A DNA stretch of 44,415 nt from a candidate division NC10 bacterium RIFCSPLOWO2_12_FULL_66_18 (GCA_001771285.1 METI01000052.1:3475-47889), one strand, 5' to 3'; positions 8,292-16,084 are shown, counted from the first letter of the stretch. The notes: a model not told the origin generated them from the letters alone. Program-made: numbers and translations.

Positions 8292-8321
8292 AATATAGCC
8301 ACATTCGATCCGTAGCGTCAA
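8292..8321 (-). promoter_or_regulatory. Promoter of the Phd-type antitoxin gene
   Basis: On the minus strand TTGACG (8316-8321) is followed by an 18-nt spacer and TATATT (8292-8297), a strong -10. The antitoxin start codon lies about 27 nt downstream. Phd-type proteins usually autorepress, but no clear operator palindrome was seen. Confidence 0.6.
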
Positions 8322-8465
8322 GGGTAGCGGTGGTTTCTGGCTGACGGCTGACCATGGATGGCAGATGGCGAAAGGGCAATGGCGAGGGGAGGGCCTTGAC
8401 CTGTGAAACCAGAGCCAATTCCCACATACCTTGAGCGGGTTTTCGAAGAATTTTCCTGATTTGTC

Positions 8466-8494
8466 TTGACAGCAAGTTACGCATTGGGTAGAAA
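8466..8494 (+). promoter_or_regulatory. Promoter of the yezD-sulfite reductase operon
   Basis: A perfect TTGACA at 8466-8471, a 17-nt spacer and TAGAAA at 8489-8494 give a good sigma70-type promoter. The predicted start of transcription (about 8501) lies just before the riboswitch-like sequence, leaving a leader of about 208 nt before yezD. Confidence 0.6.
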
Positions 8495-8504
8495 TGGCGC
8501 GCTT

Positions 8505-8614
8505 CTCATTCAGAGTGGCAGAAGGACAGGCCCGAGGAAGCCACGGCTACCTCGATCCAGATCGTGATGGGAAGTGGCTTCGTGTTTTGATCTCCTGGAG
8601 GGAGACCCGATGAC
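8505..8614 (+). ncRNA. SAM-I (S-box)-like riboswitch
   Basis: The leader matches the S-box core in order: ATTCAGAG, then GTGGCAGAAGGACAGGCCC, GAGGAAGCCAC and GGCTACC. The P2 stem GTGGC/GCCAC is perfect, and the GGACnGGCCC and GGCnACC blocks differ from consensus by one or two bases. The 3' half has TCTCC/GGGAGA as a P4-like hairpin and GATGA pairing with 5' TCATT as a short P1. The P3/J3-4 region is divergent, so this may be a variant or weakened aptamer. Position between promoter and a sulfur-assimilation operon fits control by S-adenosylmethionine. I see no clean terminator in 8615-8708, so control may act at translation initiation. Confidence 0.6.
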
Positions 8615-8708
8615 CGGCATCTGTTGTCGCTTGTGAGGCGCGGGGGGCTCTTTATTTTCGAATGAATGTACTGTAATCCAATAGGGTATTGAGAAAAGTG
8701 AGGATGCC

Positions 8709-8879
8709 ATGAAGGTTACCCCGATTGCTCCCAGGCGTCCTGCCCGTCCGGAGGATGACGAGGTCGTTGAGCAGATCGTGAAGGCGATCAGCAGCGTGCG
8801 CTACGGCCACGTTCAGATAGTCATCCAGGATTCGCGCGTCGTCCAGATTGACAAGACGGAGAAGGTCCGGCTGGCCTAG
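8709..8879 (+). CDS. yezD: YezD family small protein (DUF2292)
   Basis: A 56-residue protein. After a basic start (MKVTPIAPRRPARPEDD), the core reads VEQIVKAISSVRYGHVQIVIQDSRVVQIDKTEKVRL, the typical YezD/DUF2292 pattern. Members are small, of unknown biochemical function, and commonly encoded next to assimilatory sulfate or sulfite reduction genes. That is the case here: it is the first gene after the SAM-I-like leader and lies 88 nt before the sulfite reductase. A GTGAGGA ribosome site precedes the ATG. Confidence 0.8.
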   Translation: MKVTPIAPRRPARPEDDEVVEQIVKAISSVRYGHVQIVIQDSRVVQIDKTEKVRLA

Positions 8880-8967
8880 CGAACCAGGGCGCCATCGACA
8901 GGCCGACCGGGCGATTGGATTCCGATTCCACCGAAGGCGGATCAACCTTTTCCTCAGGAGAAACGCC

Positions 8968-10782
8968 ATGAGCGAATACGGGACCACCGAGACGAAGCGA
9001 CCTCACCTCCACATCCCTGAAGCCGAAGAGCTTCCCGGGCAGAGCCAGGTGGAACCTGATTCCTGGGCCAACGACCAGGAGATCGACACCTTTGACGTCT
9101 TCGTCCGGCGATTCTGGCGGGGTGAGATCACACCGGATGAATTCAAGCGATTCCGGCTCCAGCACGGCGTCTATGGCCAGCGGCAGGAAGGCGTGCACAT
9201 GGTGCGGGTCAAGATCCCCTGGGGCGGCCTGACCGCGCGGCAGGTCGAGCGCCTGGCGGAGCTGGCCGAGGAGAGTCCCCGCGGCGTCGGGCACATCACC
9301 ACCCGCCAGAACATCCAGTTCCACTTCGTGAAACCGGAGGATCTGACGCCCACACTGCAGCGGCTGGCAGAGGTGGGCCTGACCACGCGCGAGGCCTGCG
9401 GGAACACGGTGCGCAACGTGACGGCCTGCGCCCACGCGGGGGTGGCCCCGGACGAGCCGTTCGACGTGACCCCGTATGCCGATGCCACGGCCCGGTTCCT
9501 GCTTCGCAATCCGATGAACCAGAACATGCCCCGGAAGTTCAAGATCAGCTTCTCCGGGTGCTCCGACCACTGCGGCCTCGCCCCGATCCACGACATCGGC
9601 GCGGTGGCCGCGCTGCGCGGCGACAACGGCACGAGCCAGGTGGGCTTCCGGCTCTACGTCGGCGGCGGGCTGGGCCCGTCCCCGCAGGTCTCGCAACTCC
9701 TGGAGGATTTCACGCCCGCCGACGACCTCTTGGTCACTATCGCCGCTATCGTGCGCGTGTTCGATCGGACAGGGAATCGGGACAACAAGAATCTTGCCCG
9801 CCTGAAATTCGTGATCCGGAAGCTGGGCATGGACAAGTTCTGCGACCTCGTGTTCAAGGAGCGCGAGGGTCTGCGGGCGGTCCTGGCCGGGAAGATTCCC
9901 CCGATCGTCGTCGCGCCGGAGCCGTCCCGGCCTGGCCCCCATGGCGCAGAGCAGGCGGGCGAGCCGAATGGGGATCCCCAGTATCGCCGGTGGTGGATCA
10001 CGAACGTGCGGCCCCAGAAGCAGGCGGGGTATTCCATGGTGTCCGTCCGCCTGACGCTGGGAGATGTGACGGCCCAGCAGTTGCGGGTGCTGGCCTTCGT
10101 GGCGCGGCAGTTCGCGGACGGGTGGCTTCGGACGACGAACCAGCAGAACCTCATCTTCCGCTGGGTCCCCAATGCCAGCCTGTCGGCGGTGTACCGCCTC
10201 TTGAAGGGGGTGGGGCTGGGTGAGCCATCGGCGGATCGCCTGGCCGACATCACCGCCTGCCCCGGTGCGGACACGTGCCAGTTGGGCATCACGTCGTCCC
10301 GGGGCCTCGCGCTGGCCATTGGCGAGATCTTCCAGAACGGCCACGCGCACCTGGCCGACGAGGCCGGCCTCCGGATCAAGATCTCGGGGTGCCCCAACTC
10401 CTGCGGGCATCATCACATCGCGGGGATCGGCTTCTCCGGTGGCTCGAAAGAGTTCGACCGGCAGCAGGTCCCAACCTACCAGGTGTTCCTCGGCGCGTCG
10501 CTCAACCTGGACGGGACGCGGTACGCGCGCCCAGCGCTCAAGGTCCCGGCGAAGAATGCGCCGGCGCTGGTGGGCCGCCTGCTGGATCTGTGGCAGGCGG
10601 AGCGGCTTGAAGGGGAGAAGTTCGAGGCGTTCGTGGAGCGGGTCGATCTGCCCAAGATCCGCGAGGCGGTCAAGGACCTGACCGACCTGCCGGCCCAGGC
10701 CGAGGCGCCGGATAAATACCTCGACTGGGGTGGGACCGAGCGCTTCCGCGTCGAGACCGGCCCCGGCGAGTGCGCGTCGTAA
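8968..10782 (+). CDS. Assimilatory sulfite reductase, ferredoxin-type siroheme/[4Fe-4S] enzyme (nitrite/sulfite reductase family)
   Basis: A 604-residue siroheme protein that would carry out six-electron reduction of sulfite to sulfide. It has the duplicated layout of the family: ferredoxin-like half-domain, siroheme domain, then both again. The cluster and siroheme cysteines are intact in the second half: C431-x5-C437 in TACPGADTC and C475-x3-C479 in SGCPNSC. The first half has CSDHC but no C-x5-C, as expected for the non-catalytic repeat. ATG 8968 follows TCAGGAG. Nitrite reductase is the alternative within this family. YezD upstream and cysH and sat downstream favour sulfite. Confidence 0.9.
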   Translation: MSEYGTTETKRPHLHIPEAEELPGQSQVEPDSWANDQEIDTFDVFVRRFWRGEITPDEFKRFRLQHGVYGQRQEGVHMVRVKIPWGGLTARQVERLAELAEESPRGVGHITTRQNIQFHFVKPEDLTPTLQRLAEVGLTTREACGNTVRNVTACAHAGVAPDEPFDVTPYADATARFLLRNPMNQNMPRKFKISFSGCSDHCGLAPIHDIGAVAALRGDNGTSQVGFRLYVGGGLGPSPQVSQLLEDFTPADDLLVTIAAIVRVFDRTGNRDNKNLARLKFVIRKLGMDKFCDLVFKEREGLRAVLAGKIPPIVVAPEPSRPGPHGAEQAGEPNGDPQYRRWWITNVRPQKQAGYSMVSVRLTLGDVTAQQLRVLAFVARQFADGWLRTTNQQNLIFRWVPNASLSAVYRLLKGVGLGEPSADRLADITACPGADTCQLGITSSRGLALAIGEIFQNGHAHLADEAGLRIKISGCPNSCGHHHIAGIGFSGGSKEFDRQQVPTYQVFLGASLNLDGTRYARPALKVPAKNAPALVGRLLDLWQAERLEGEKFEAFVERVDLPKIREAVKDLTDLPAQAEAPDKYLDWGGTERFRVETGPGECAS

Positions 10783-10860
10783 CGGGGAATCTGGGGATGC
10801 CGCACAGGTTCGAGACTCAGAGTCACGGGCGGTGTCGTCCCATTGGGATGAGGGCCCGAT

Positions 10861-10891
10861 GAAATCTGCGAAATCTGCGTAATCTGCGGAG
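10861..10891 (+). repeat. Short tandem TCTGCG/AATCTGCG repeat
   Basis: Three near-copies of AATCTGCG(A/T) follow the sulfite reductase gene. The same motif occurs at about 41106 and 41191. It looks like a dispersed low-complexity intergenic repeat. Confidence 0.4.
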
Positions 10892-10927
10892 AAAGAAATC
10901 CCAGGGTGCCGACCAGACAACTGGAGG

Positions 10928-10974
10928 CCAATCCCGCCGGAGGCGGGATTGGCTTTCATTGTTTTGAATGGTTC
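10928..10974 (+). terminator. Hairpin resembling a Rho-independent terminator after the sulfite reductase
   Basis: A perfect 11-bp stem, CCAATCCCGCC (10928-10938) with GGCGGGATTGG (10942-10952) and a GGA loop, is followed by the T-rich CTTTCATTGTTTT. It separates the sulfite reductase gene from the small peptide and transporter genes. The T-tract is interrupted, so it may be only a partial terminator. Confidence 0.55.
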
Positions 10975-10994
10975 AAGAGAGGAGGGATGAAGGC

Positions 10995-11120
10995 ATGGCC
11001 TCGGAGAAGGTAGCGTCACGGCGATTCACACACCTGTTCACGGAGGACTGGTTGGCGGTTGTGGTGGGGCTGGCCCTGGTGGCACTGGTACTCACCGGGA
11101 TCCTGAAGAACATCCCGTGA
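10995..11120 (+). CDS. Small single-helix membrane peptide paired with the YeiH-family transporter
   Basis: A 41-residue peptide with a good GGAGGG ribosome site 8 nt before the ATG. After a polar N-terminus (MASEKVASRRFTHLFTEDW) it has one hydrophobic helix (LAVVVGLALVALVLTGIL) and ends KNIP. The TEDWLAVVVGLAL stretch resembles the first segment found at the N-terminus of some putative sulfate exporters of the UPF0324/YeiH family. The full transporter gene starts 31 nt downstream. I infer a split-off or accessory first helix of that transporter. It is too short for confident family assignment. Confidence 0.6.
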   Translation: MASEKVASRRFTHLFTEDWLAVVVGLALVALVLTGILKNIP

Positions 11121-11151
11121 AACACCGATGGAGGGGAAAGGAGAAGGGACG

Positions 11152-12246
11152 ATGAGCGATCGGGTATTGACCTCGGGCGAGGTGGTCTCCGCCAGCCGCC
11201 CGGAACCGTCGAAGCAATGGGCGTGGTGGTCCGCGTCGCTGCTCCTGGTGGTCCTGTTGACGGTGGCCACCTGGAAGCTGAACAAGGCCGTCCCGACCTG
11301 GAGCAAGCAGCTCCGCGTGATCGAATTCCCGGTGTATGCTGTCTTGCTTGGCCTGCTTGCCAGCGGGGTCCTGTCGGTCTTCGGCATAAAGGACCGCCTG
11401 GCAGCGTACTTTCGTACGGAGTTCTTCCTCAAGACCGGCCTGGTCCTGCTGGGAGCCACCATCAACTTGGCGGAGATCGTAGCCTTCGGGGCAAAGGGCC
11501 TGCTCCAGGCCGTGATCCTCATCACCACTGTGTTCTTCTTCACCTGGTTCGTGGCGCGCTGGCTTGGCGTCGAGGACAAGCTACGCGCGCTGCTGGCCGC
11601 CTCGGTGGCCATCTGCGGCGTGTCCGCGGCCATCACGGCCGCGGGGGCGGTCCTGGCCAAGAAGGAGCAGCTCGCCTATGTGACCGGGCTGGTGATCCTG
11701 TTCGCCCTCCCGCTCATGTTCCTCCAGCCGGCGGCGGCCATCTGGCTGAATCTGTCCCCGAACGTGGCCGGGGCCTGGATCGGCGGCAACATCGACACTA
11801 CGGCGGCCGTGGTGGGTGCCGGCACGCTCCACAGCCAGCAGGCGCTGAAGGTCGCCACCATCGCGAAGCTCTCGCAAAACGCCCTGATCGGCGTGGTGGC
11901 ATTCCTGCTGGCGCTTTACTGGGTCGTGGTGGTGGAGCGAAAGCCCGGGCAGCGCCCCAGCGCCTGGGAGATCTGGGAACGGTTCCCGAAGTTCGTCCTG
12001 GGCTTCATCGTGGCCTCGATCGTGGTCACGGTGGCCCTGTCGAACGGATGGATCGGGAGCGGCGTGAAGCGGGACCTCGGTCACCTGCGGGAGTGGTTCT
12101 TCATAGCGGCCTTTCTCTCCATCGGATTCGGCCTGTCGTTCCGCGGCCTGCGCGAGGCCGGCTGGAGGCCCATCGGCGTGTATGCGCTGGCGACGGTGTT
12201 CAATACCCTGGTGGCGCTGGGGGCGGCGACTGTGATCTTCCGGTAA
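11152..12246 (+). CDS. YeiH/UPF0324-family putative sulfate exporter
   Basis: A 364-residue polytopic inner-membrane protein with about ten hydrophobic segments. Family-typical stretches include KTGLVLLGATINLAEI, the SVAICGVSAAITAAGAV loop, WIGGNIDTTAAVVGAG and SIGFGLSFRGL. UPF0324/YeiH members are annotated as putative sulfate exporters, but the substrate is not established. Its position inside the sulfate-reduction cluster supports movement of an inorganic sulfur anion. ATG 11152 is preceded by GGAGAAGGGA; an earlier in-frame ATG at 11128 has no better site. Confidence 0.87.
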   Translation: MSDRVLTSGEVVSASRPEPSKQWAWWSASLLLVVLLTVATWKLNKAVPTWSKQLRVIEFPVYAVLLGLLASGVLSVFGIKDRLAAYFRTEFFLKTGLVLLGATINLAEIVAFGAKGLLQAVILITTVFFFTWFVARWLGVEDKLRALLAASVAICGVSAAITAAGAVLAKKEQLAYVTGLVILFALPLMFLQPAAAIWLNLSPNVAGAWIGGNIDTTAAVVGAGTLHSQQALKVATIAKLSQNALIGVVAFLLALYWVVVVERKPGQRPSAWEIWERFPKFVLGFIVASIVVTVALSNGWIGSGVKRDLGHLREWFFIAAFLSIGFGLSFRGLREAGWRPIGVYALATVFNTLVALGAATVIFR

Positions 12247-12312
12247 GGCGAGCCGATCCTCTCCTGGAGGAGGGATGGCGCAGGGCAAGCGGCCTCAGGA
12301 GGGAGGTGCGTG

Positions 12313-12747
12313 ATGAGCTGGTTCTTGAAGGCGCGAGACTATGTTCGACGACCCGGGGAGGGCTGCGGGAATGATCCGCGCCGGGTGCGAGCCATTCCTG
12401 GAGGCGTCCCTCGGTCTCCGCTGGAGTGGCGAGTGCAGGAGATTTTGGCTGCGCACCCGATTTGCGCCTGGGACGACCTGGTGGCCGAGGTCGCCCGATA
12501 TCTCCGGGGATCTGAACGTCCGAGTGTCCTCACCTCGCTGGATGAGGGGCTCTGGGGGGGATGGGTGTGGCCGGCTCTGGCCCGGGAGGAGCTGCACCGG
12601 CAGGATGGCATCCTTCTGGCGATCGAGGCACCGCCCTCCTCGATGGCCGGCATTCCCCGTCCGGCTCCGAGCCGGCAGTTGGGAAGCTCGGGGGATCTTT
12701 CCGCAGTACATCCGAGTCCCGCCTCCCGTGGCTGGGCCTCCGAGTAA
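12313..12747 (+). CDS. Hypothetical protein in the sulfur cluster
   Basis: A 144-residue frame with a GGGAGG ribosome site before ATG 12313 (a GTG immediately precedes it). The middle section (LEWRVQEILAAHP, WDDLVAEVARYLRG, WPALAREELHRQDG) has the mixed hydrophobic and charged composition of a real protein; the C-terminal 40 residues are low complexity. An overlapping frame (12341-12793) is equally long but Arg/Trp-rich and less protein-like. I recognise no family. The position between the transporter and cysH suggests co-transcription. It may be a decayed gene. Confidence 0.4.
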   Translation: MSWFLKARDYVRRPGEGCGNDPRRVRAIPGGVPRSPLEWRVQEILAAHPICAWDDLVAEVARYLRGSERPSVLTSLDEGLWGGWVWPALAREELHRQDGILLAIEAPPSSMAGIPRPAPSRQLGSSGDLSAVHPSPASRGWASE

Positions 12748-12789
12748 CCGCCAGGGCTCGCCAGGCAGGAGAGGGGCGGAAAGGTGGGC

Positions 12790-12942
12790 ATGACCTCGGA
12801 ATTCCTGTTTCCCCTCGTGGGGTTCGGTGCTTCGCTCCTGGCCGGCGTCAGCAGTGTCGGCAGCGACTCCCTGGTCGCGCCCGCCCTGATCTATTGAGTC
12901 GCATCATCTTTGAGGCGATCGGCTATGCTGCCCTGCGCCTCC
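12790..12942 (+). pseudogene. Remnant of a TauE/SafE-type membrane transporter
   Basis: A 35-codon frame starts at ATG 12790 and reads FLFPLVGFGASLLAGVSSVG then SDSLVAPALIY. This resembles the first helix and glycine-rich loop of TauE/SafE sulfite exporters, but it ends at a TGA (12895). In another frame, IIFEAIGYAALRLL then stops at 12942, like a terminal transporter helix. The pair suggests the start and end of one gene joined by a large internal deletion. The short length makes this tentative. Confidence 0.35.
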
Positions 12943-12974
12943 TGTAAGGCGGGGGAGAGAGGAGTTCGTGAGGG

Positions 12975-13715
12975 ATGGAACGGCTGCTGGAGGTGTGCGG
13001 CGACGAGAAGGATAGGCTGGAAGGGGCGTCGGCAGAGCGCGTGTTGGCATGGGCACTGGAGCGGTTCGGGCCCAGGGTCGCCCTGGCTTCCGGCTTCGGG
13101 GCCGAGGACGTCGTTCTGATTGACATGTGGTGGCGCCTGGACCCCAACGTGCGCGTGTTCACCCTGGACACCGGGAGGCTGCATGAGGAGACGTACGAGG
13201 TAATGGAGGAGGTCCGGCGGAAATACAGCATCACCATCCAGAGTGTCTTCCCCGACAGGGAAGACGTTGAGCGGCTGGAGCGGGAGCACGGTTTCTATTC
13301 GTTCCGCGAGAGCATTGAGGCCCGAAAAACCTGCTGTGGCATCCGAAAAGTTGAGCCGCTCCGGCGCGCGTTGTCCGGCCTCGGGGCCTGGGTGACCGGG
13401 CTTCGCCGGGAGCAGGCGGCCACCCGGGTCAGCGTGCGCAGCGTGGAGTGGGATGCGGCCAACGGGCTCGTCAAGGTGAATCCCCTGGTAGAGTGGACCT
13501 CTTCGCAGGTGTGGGACTACATCCGGAAGCACGGCGTGCCCTACAACGCGTTGCATGATCGGGGCTATCCCAGCATCGGGTGCGCGCCGTGCACTCGTGC
13601 GATTCAGCCTGGGGAGGACATTCGGGCCGGCCGCTGGTGGTGGGAAAACCCGGAGCACAAGGAATGCGGCCTCCACGTCCAATCCGACAACAGCGATCGT
13701 CGCCAAAGTAATTGA
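12975..13715 (+). CDS. cysH: Adenylylsulfate (APS) reductase, assimilatory, CysH family
   Basis: A 246-residue CysH family reductase that would convert activated sulfate to sulfite using thioredoxin. The cluster-binding cysteine pattern is complete: C120-C121 in KTCCGIRK and C203-x2-C206 in GCAPC. That marks the [4Fe-4S] APS-reductase type rather than the cluster-free PAPS type. The C-terminal ECGLH (Cys231) carries the catalytic cysteine. The PP-loop region GFGAEDVVLID is near residue 45. No cysC kinase is seen, which fits direct APS reduction. The gene lies 12 nt upstream of sat, so the two are almost certainly one unit. Confidence 0.95.
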   Translation: MERLLEVCGDEKDRLEGASAERVLAWALERFGPRVALASGFGAEDVVLIDMWWRLDPNVRVFTLDTGRLHEETYEVMEEVRRKYSITIQSVFPDREDVERLEREHGFYSFRESIEARKTCCGIRKVEPLRRALSGLGAWVTGLRREQAATRVSVRSVEWDAANGLVKVNPLVEWTSSQVWDYIRKHGVPYNALHDRGYPSIGCAPCTRAIQPGEDIRAGRWWWENPEHKECGLHVQSDNSDRRQSN

Positions 13716-13727
13716 TGAGAGCGCGAC

Positions 13728-14942
13728 ATGGAGAAGGGAGAGGGGATCGTGCCAGAATCGGTCGAATCGTCTGGGGGGGCTTCGCTGGCACCGATCCTTC
13801 CCCACGGGGGCCGGCTCATTGATCGAGTCCTTCCGGCCGGGACCCGGGCTGAAGCAGAGGCGCGGGCGCGGGACCTCCCTCAGATCTCGTTGAACGCCAG
13901 GGCAGCATCCGACCTGGAGTGTCTGGCCACCGGCGTTTTCAGCCCCCTCCGGGGGTTCATGAATAGGGCCGACTACGAGCGCGTGGTTCATGAGATGCGC
14001 CTTAAGAATGGTCTTCTCTGGACGCTGCCGATTACCATTTCCGTGGACGAGGATGGGGCGGCCAGGCTGGCAGAGGGGCAAGAGGCGGCCCTTCTGGGCT
14101 CAGACGGGAACCTCCTCGGCCTCCTCTCGGTCGAGGAGATATTCGCCTACGATAAGCGGGAGGAGGCCTGCCTCGTGTACGGCACCGAGGACACTCGCCA
14201 CCCTGGTGTCGAGTACCTCTTGCGGCGCGGCGAGCTGCTGGTGGCCGGGCCTGTCAGCCTGGTTCGCCGACCGTCGGTGCCAGGGTTTGAGGACTATTAC
14301 GCTATTCCGGCCGAGACCCGGCGGCGGATCAAGGAACGCGGGTGGCGGACCGTCGTCGGGTTCCAGACCCGCAACCCCATCCATCGCTCCCACGAGTACA
14401 TCCAGAAATGCGCCCTGGAACTGATGGATGGCCTCCTGATTCACCCGCTGGTTGGCCGGACGAAGCTCGACGATGTCCCATCGGAAGTGCGCATGCGGTG
14501 CTATCGCGCCCTGGTGGAGCGCTACTTTCCAAAAGAGCGCGTCATGCTGAGTGTCTTCCCGGGGGCCATGCGATACGCTGGGCCACGCGAGGCGGTCTTT
14601 CACGCCCTGGTCCGCAAGAACTACGGGTGCACCCATTTCATTGTGGGACGCGATCCCGCCGGGGTGGGAGGGTTCTACCAGCCGTATGCCGCCCGTGAGC
14701 TGTTCATGCGGATCCCCCGCGGGGACTTGGACATCACCCCTCTCTTTTTCGACGAGGCATTCTTCTGCCGGCGGTGTGATGGAATGGCCTCGACCAAGAC
14801 CTGTCCGCACGGGGAGTCCGAGCGGGTCGCCTTGAGTGGGACGCGTGTCCGGGAACTCCTGCGACACGGTGGATCGCTGCCGGAGGAGTTCTCCCGGCCC
14901 GAGGTGGCGGCCGTCCTACAGGAGTGGGCGCTGGGGTTGTAG
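13728..14942 (+). CDS. sat: Sulfate adenylyltransferase (ATP sulfurylase)
   Basis: A 404-residue enzyme that would form APS from ATP and sulfate, the first step of assimilation. Motifs: QTRNPIHRSHE near residue 213, GRDPAGVG near 307 (the family GRDHAG block, with Pro for His) and SGTRVREL near 370. Cysteines in FCRRCDGM and KTCPH match the zinc-binding group of bacterial Sat. ATG 13728 has only a weak ribosome site. GTG 13749 follows a strong GGGAGAGGGG and may be the true start, giving 397 residues. Gene order sat after cysH matches an APS-based route feeding the sulfite reductase upstream. Confidence 0.94.
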   Translation: MEKGEGIVPESVESSGGASLAPILPHGGRLIDRVLPAGTRAEAEARARDLPQISLNARAASDLECLATGVFSPLRGFMNRADYERVVHEMRLKNGLLWTLPITISVDEDGAARLAEGQEAALLGSDGNLLGLLSVEEIFAYDKREEACLVYGTEDTRHPGVEYLLRRGELLVAGPVSLVRRPSVPGFEDYYAIPAETRRRIKERGWRTVVGFQTRNPIHRSHEYIQKCALELMDGLLIHPLVGRTKLDDVPSEVRMRCYRALVERYFPKERVMLSVFPGAMRYAGPREAVFHALVRKNYGCTHFIVGRDPAGVGGFYQPYAARELFMRIPRGDLDITPLFFDEAFFCRRCDGMASTKTCPHGESERVALSGTRVRELLRHGGSLPEEFSRPEVAAVLQEWALGL

Positions 14943-15027
14943 GCTGGAACCCGGGGGGAGCCGTTCCGCTAAAGCACCCGTTTCTGAATCTCTGCTTAGT
15001 AGGATGCGGAAAAACCCCGTTATGCCC

Positions 15028-15151
15028 AGGCTGCTCAAAAAGGTCCAGATGCAAGGCGGCGCTCGATGCGAGGTGCGAGGCGTACTTAGTCCGTACGTCG
15101 CAGCGCCGCGCGAGCGCGCCAACGCCGCAGATGGGCCTTTTTCAGCAGCCT
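15028..15151. repeat. Long imperfect inverted repeat (REP/MITE-like) between convergent genes
   Basis: The ends AGGCTGCTCAAAAAGGTCC and its near-complement GGGCCTTTTTCAGCAGCCT define a palindrome of about 124 nt. Its interior is partly self-complementary, centred on CGTACTTAGTCCGTACG. It fills the gap between sat and the convergent deacetylase-like gene, ending 1 nt before that gene's stop codon. The A5/T5 tracts next to the arms would let it act as a terminator in both directions. No transposase is present. The structure fits a non-autonomous dispersed element. Confidence 0.7.
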
Positions 15152-15152
15152 G

Positions 15153-16067
15153 CTAGACTGATCGGTTGCCGTCGAACACCGCACGGGCCGCGCGCACGGT
15201 CCCGCAGTGGGCCTCCACGGTGTCCTGGATGTCCTGCCCATAGCCCCCGCCAAGCGTGACCGCCACCGGGATGCCGGCGTCGCGACACGCCTGCAGTACG
15301 AACTCGTCGCGTCGGCACAGGCCCTGGTGCGTGAGGCGGAGGCGCCCCAGCCGATCCCCTTCGTGCGGATCCGCTCCCGCGACGTAAAACACCAGGCCAG
15401 GCCGGAACTCCTCCAGGATTCGCGGGACCGCCGTCTCCAGCGCGGCCAGGTATTCATCGTCCCGGGTGCCGTCGGGAAGACCGATGTCCAGGCTCCCGGG
15501 CACCTTGACCAGGGGGTAGTTCCTGGCCCCGTGAATGGAGAAGGTGTACACATCGGGCTCATCGGCGAAGATGGCGGCGGTCCCGTTGCCCTGGTGGATG
15601 TCGCAATCGAGGATGGCCATGCGCTGCATCCACCCGTCCCGCTGGAGAGACCGGATAGCGATGGCGACGTCGTTGAGGACACAGTAGCCCTCGCCGCGAT
15701 CGGGGAAGGCGTGGTGGGTTCCGCCGGCGAGGTTGAAGGCGATGCGGTCCCGGATGGCGATGCGGGCGGAGGTCAGTGTCCCCTGGACCGAGGCCCGCGA
15801 CCGCCGGACCAGCGCCTCGGACCACGGGAGTCCCATGCGCCGGACGGCACTAGGGCTCAACGTCCCGGTCATCAGCCGCTCCCAGTACTCCGCGGTATGG
15901 ACCAGGCGCACGTCCTGGGGGGCAACCAGCGTCGGTTCCAGCAGTTCTTCGGGACTGAGCGTCCCCTCGGCCACAAGTTGCTCGCGGATCAGCCGGTATT
16001 TCTGGATGGGAAAGGTGTGGTGGGGAGGAAGGTCAATGATGTAGTGATCGGAGTAAAGGGCATACAT
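15153..16067 (-). CDS. Histone deacetylase-like family protein (class II HDAC / acetoin utilization type)
   Basis: A 304-residue zinc-dependent amidohydrolase of the arginase/deacetylase fold. The paired active-site histidines lie in GGTHHAF (118-119). Zinc ligands are in DCDIHQGNG (Asp156, His158) and in the later GADPHEGD (near 243). The glycine-rich LGGGYG is near 274. Bacterial members remove acetyl groups from lysine, polyamines or other amines; the substrate here is unknown. The ATG at 16067 has no obvious strong ribosome site. The gene is convergent with sat across the palindromic repeat and has no operon partner. Confidence 0.88.
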   Translation of the reverse strand: MYALYSDHYIIDLPPHHTFPIQKYRLIREQLVAEGTLSPEELLEPTLVAPQDVRLVHTAEYWERLMTGTLSPSAVRRMGLPWSEALVRRSRASVQGTLTSARIAIRDRIAFNLAGGTHHAFPDRGEGYCVLNDVAIAIRSLQRDGWMQRMAILDCDIHQGNGTAAIFADEPDVYTFSIHGARNYPLVKVPGSLDIGLPDGTRDDEYLAALETAVPRILEEFRPGLVFYVAGADPHEGDRLGRLRLTHQGLCRRDEFVLQACRDAGIPVAVTLGGGYGQDIQDTVEAHCGTVRAARAVFDGNRSV

Positions 16068-16084
16068 TCGTTCGAGCCAAGAGC

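Noticed and set aside
8615-8708. Intrinsic terminator as the riboswitch expression platform
   Set aside because: GAGGCGCGGGGGGCTC followed by TTTATTTT looked promising, but only three consecutive pairs form in the stem.
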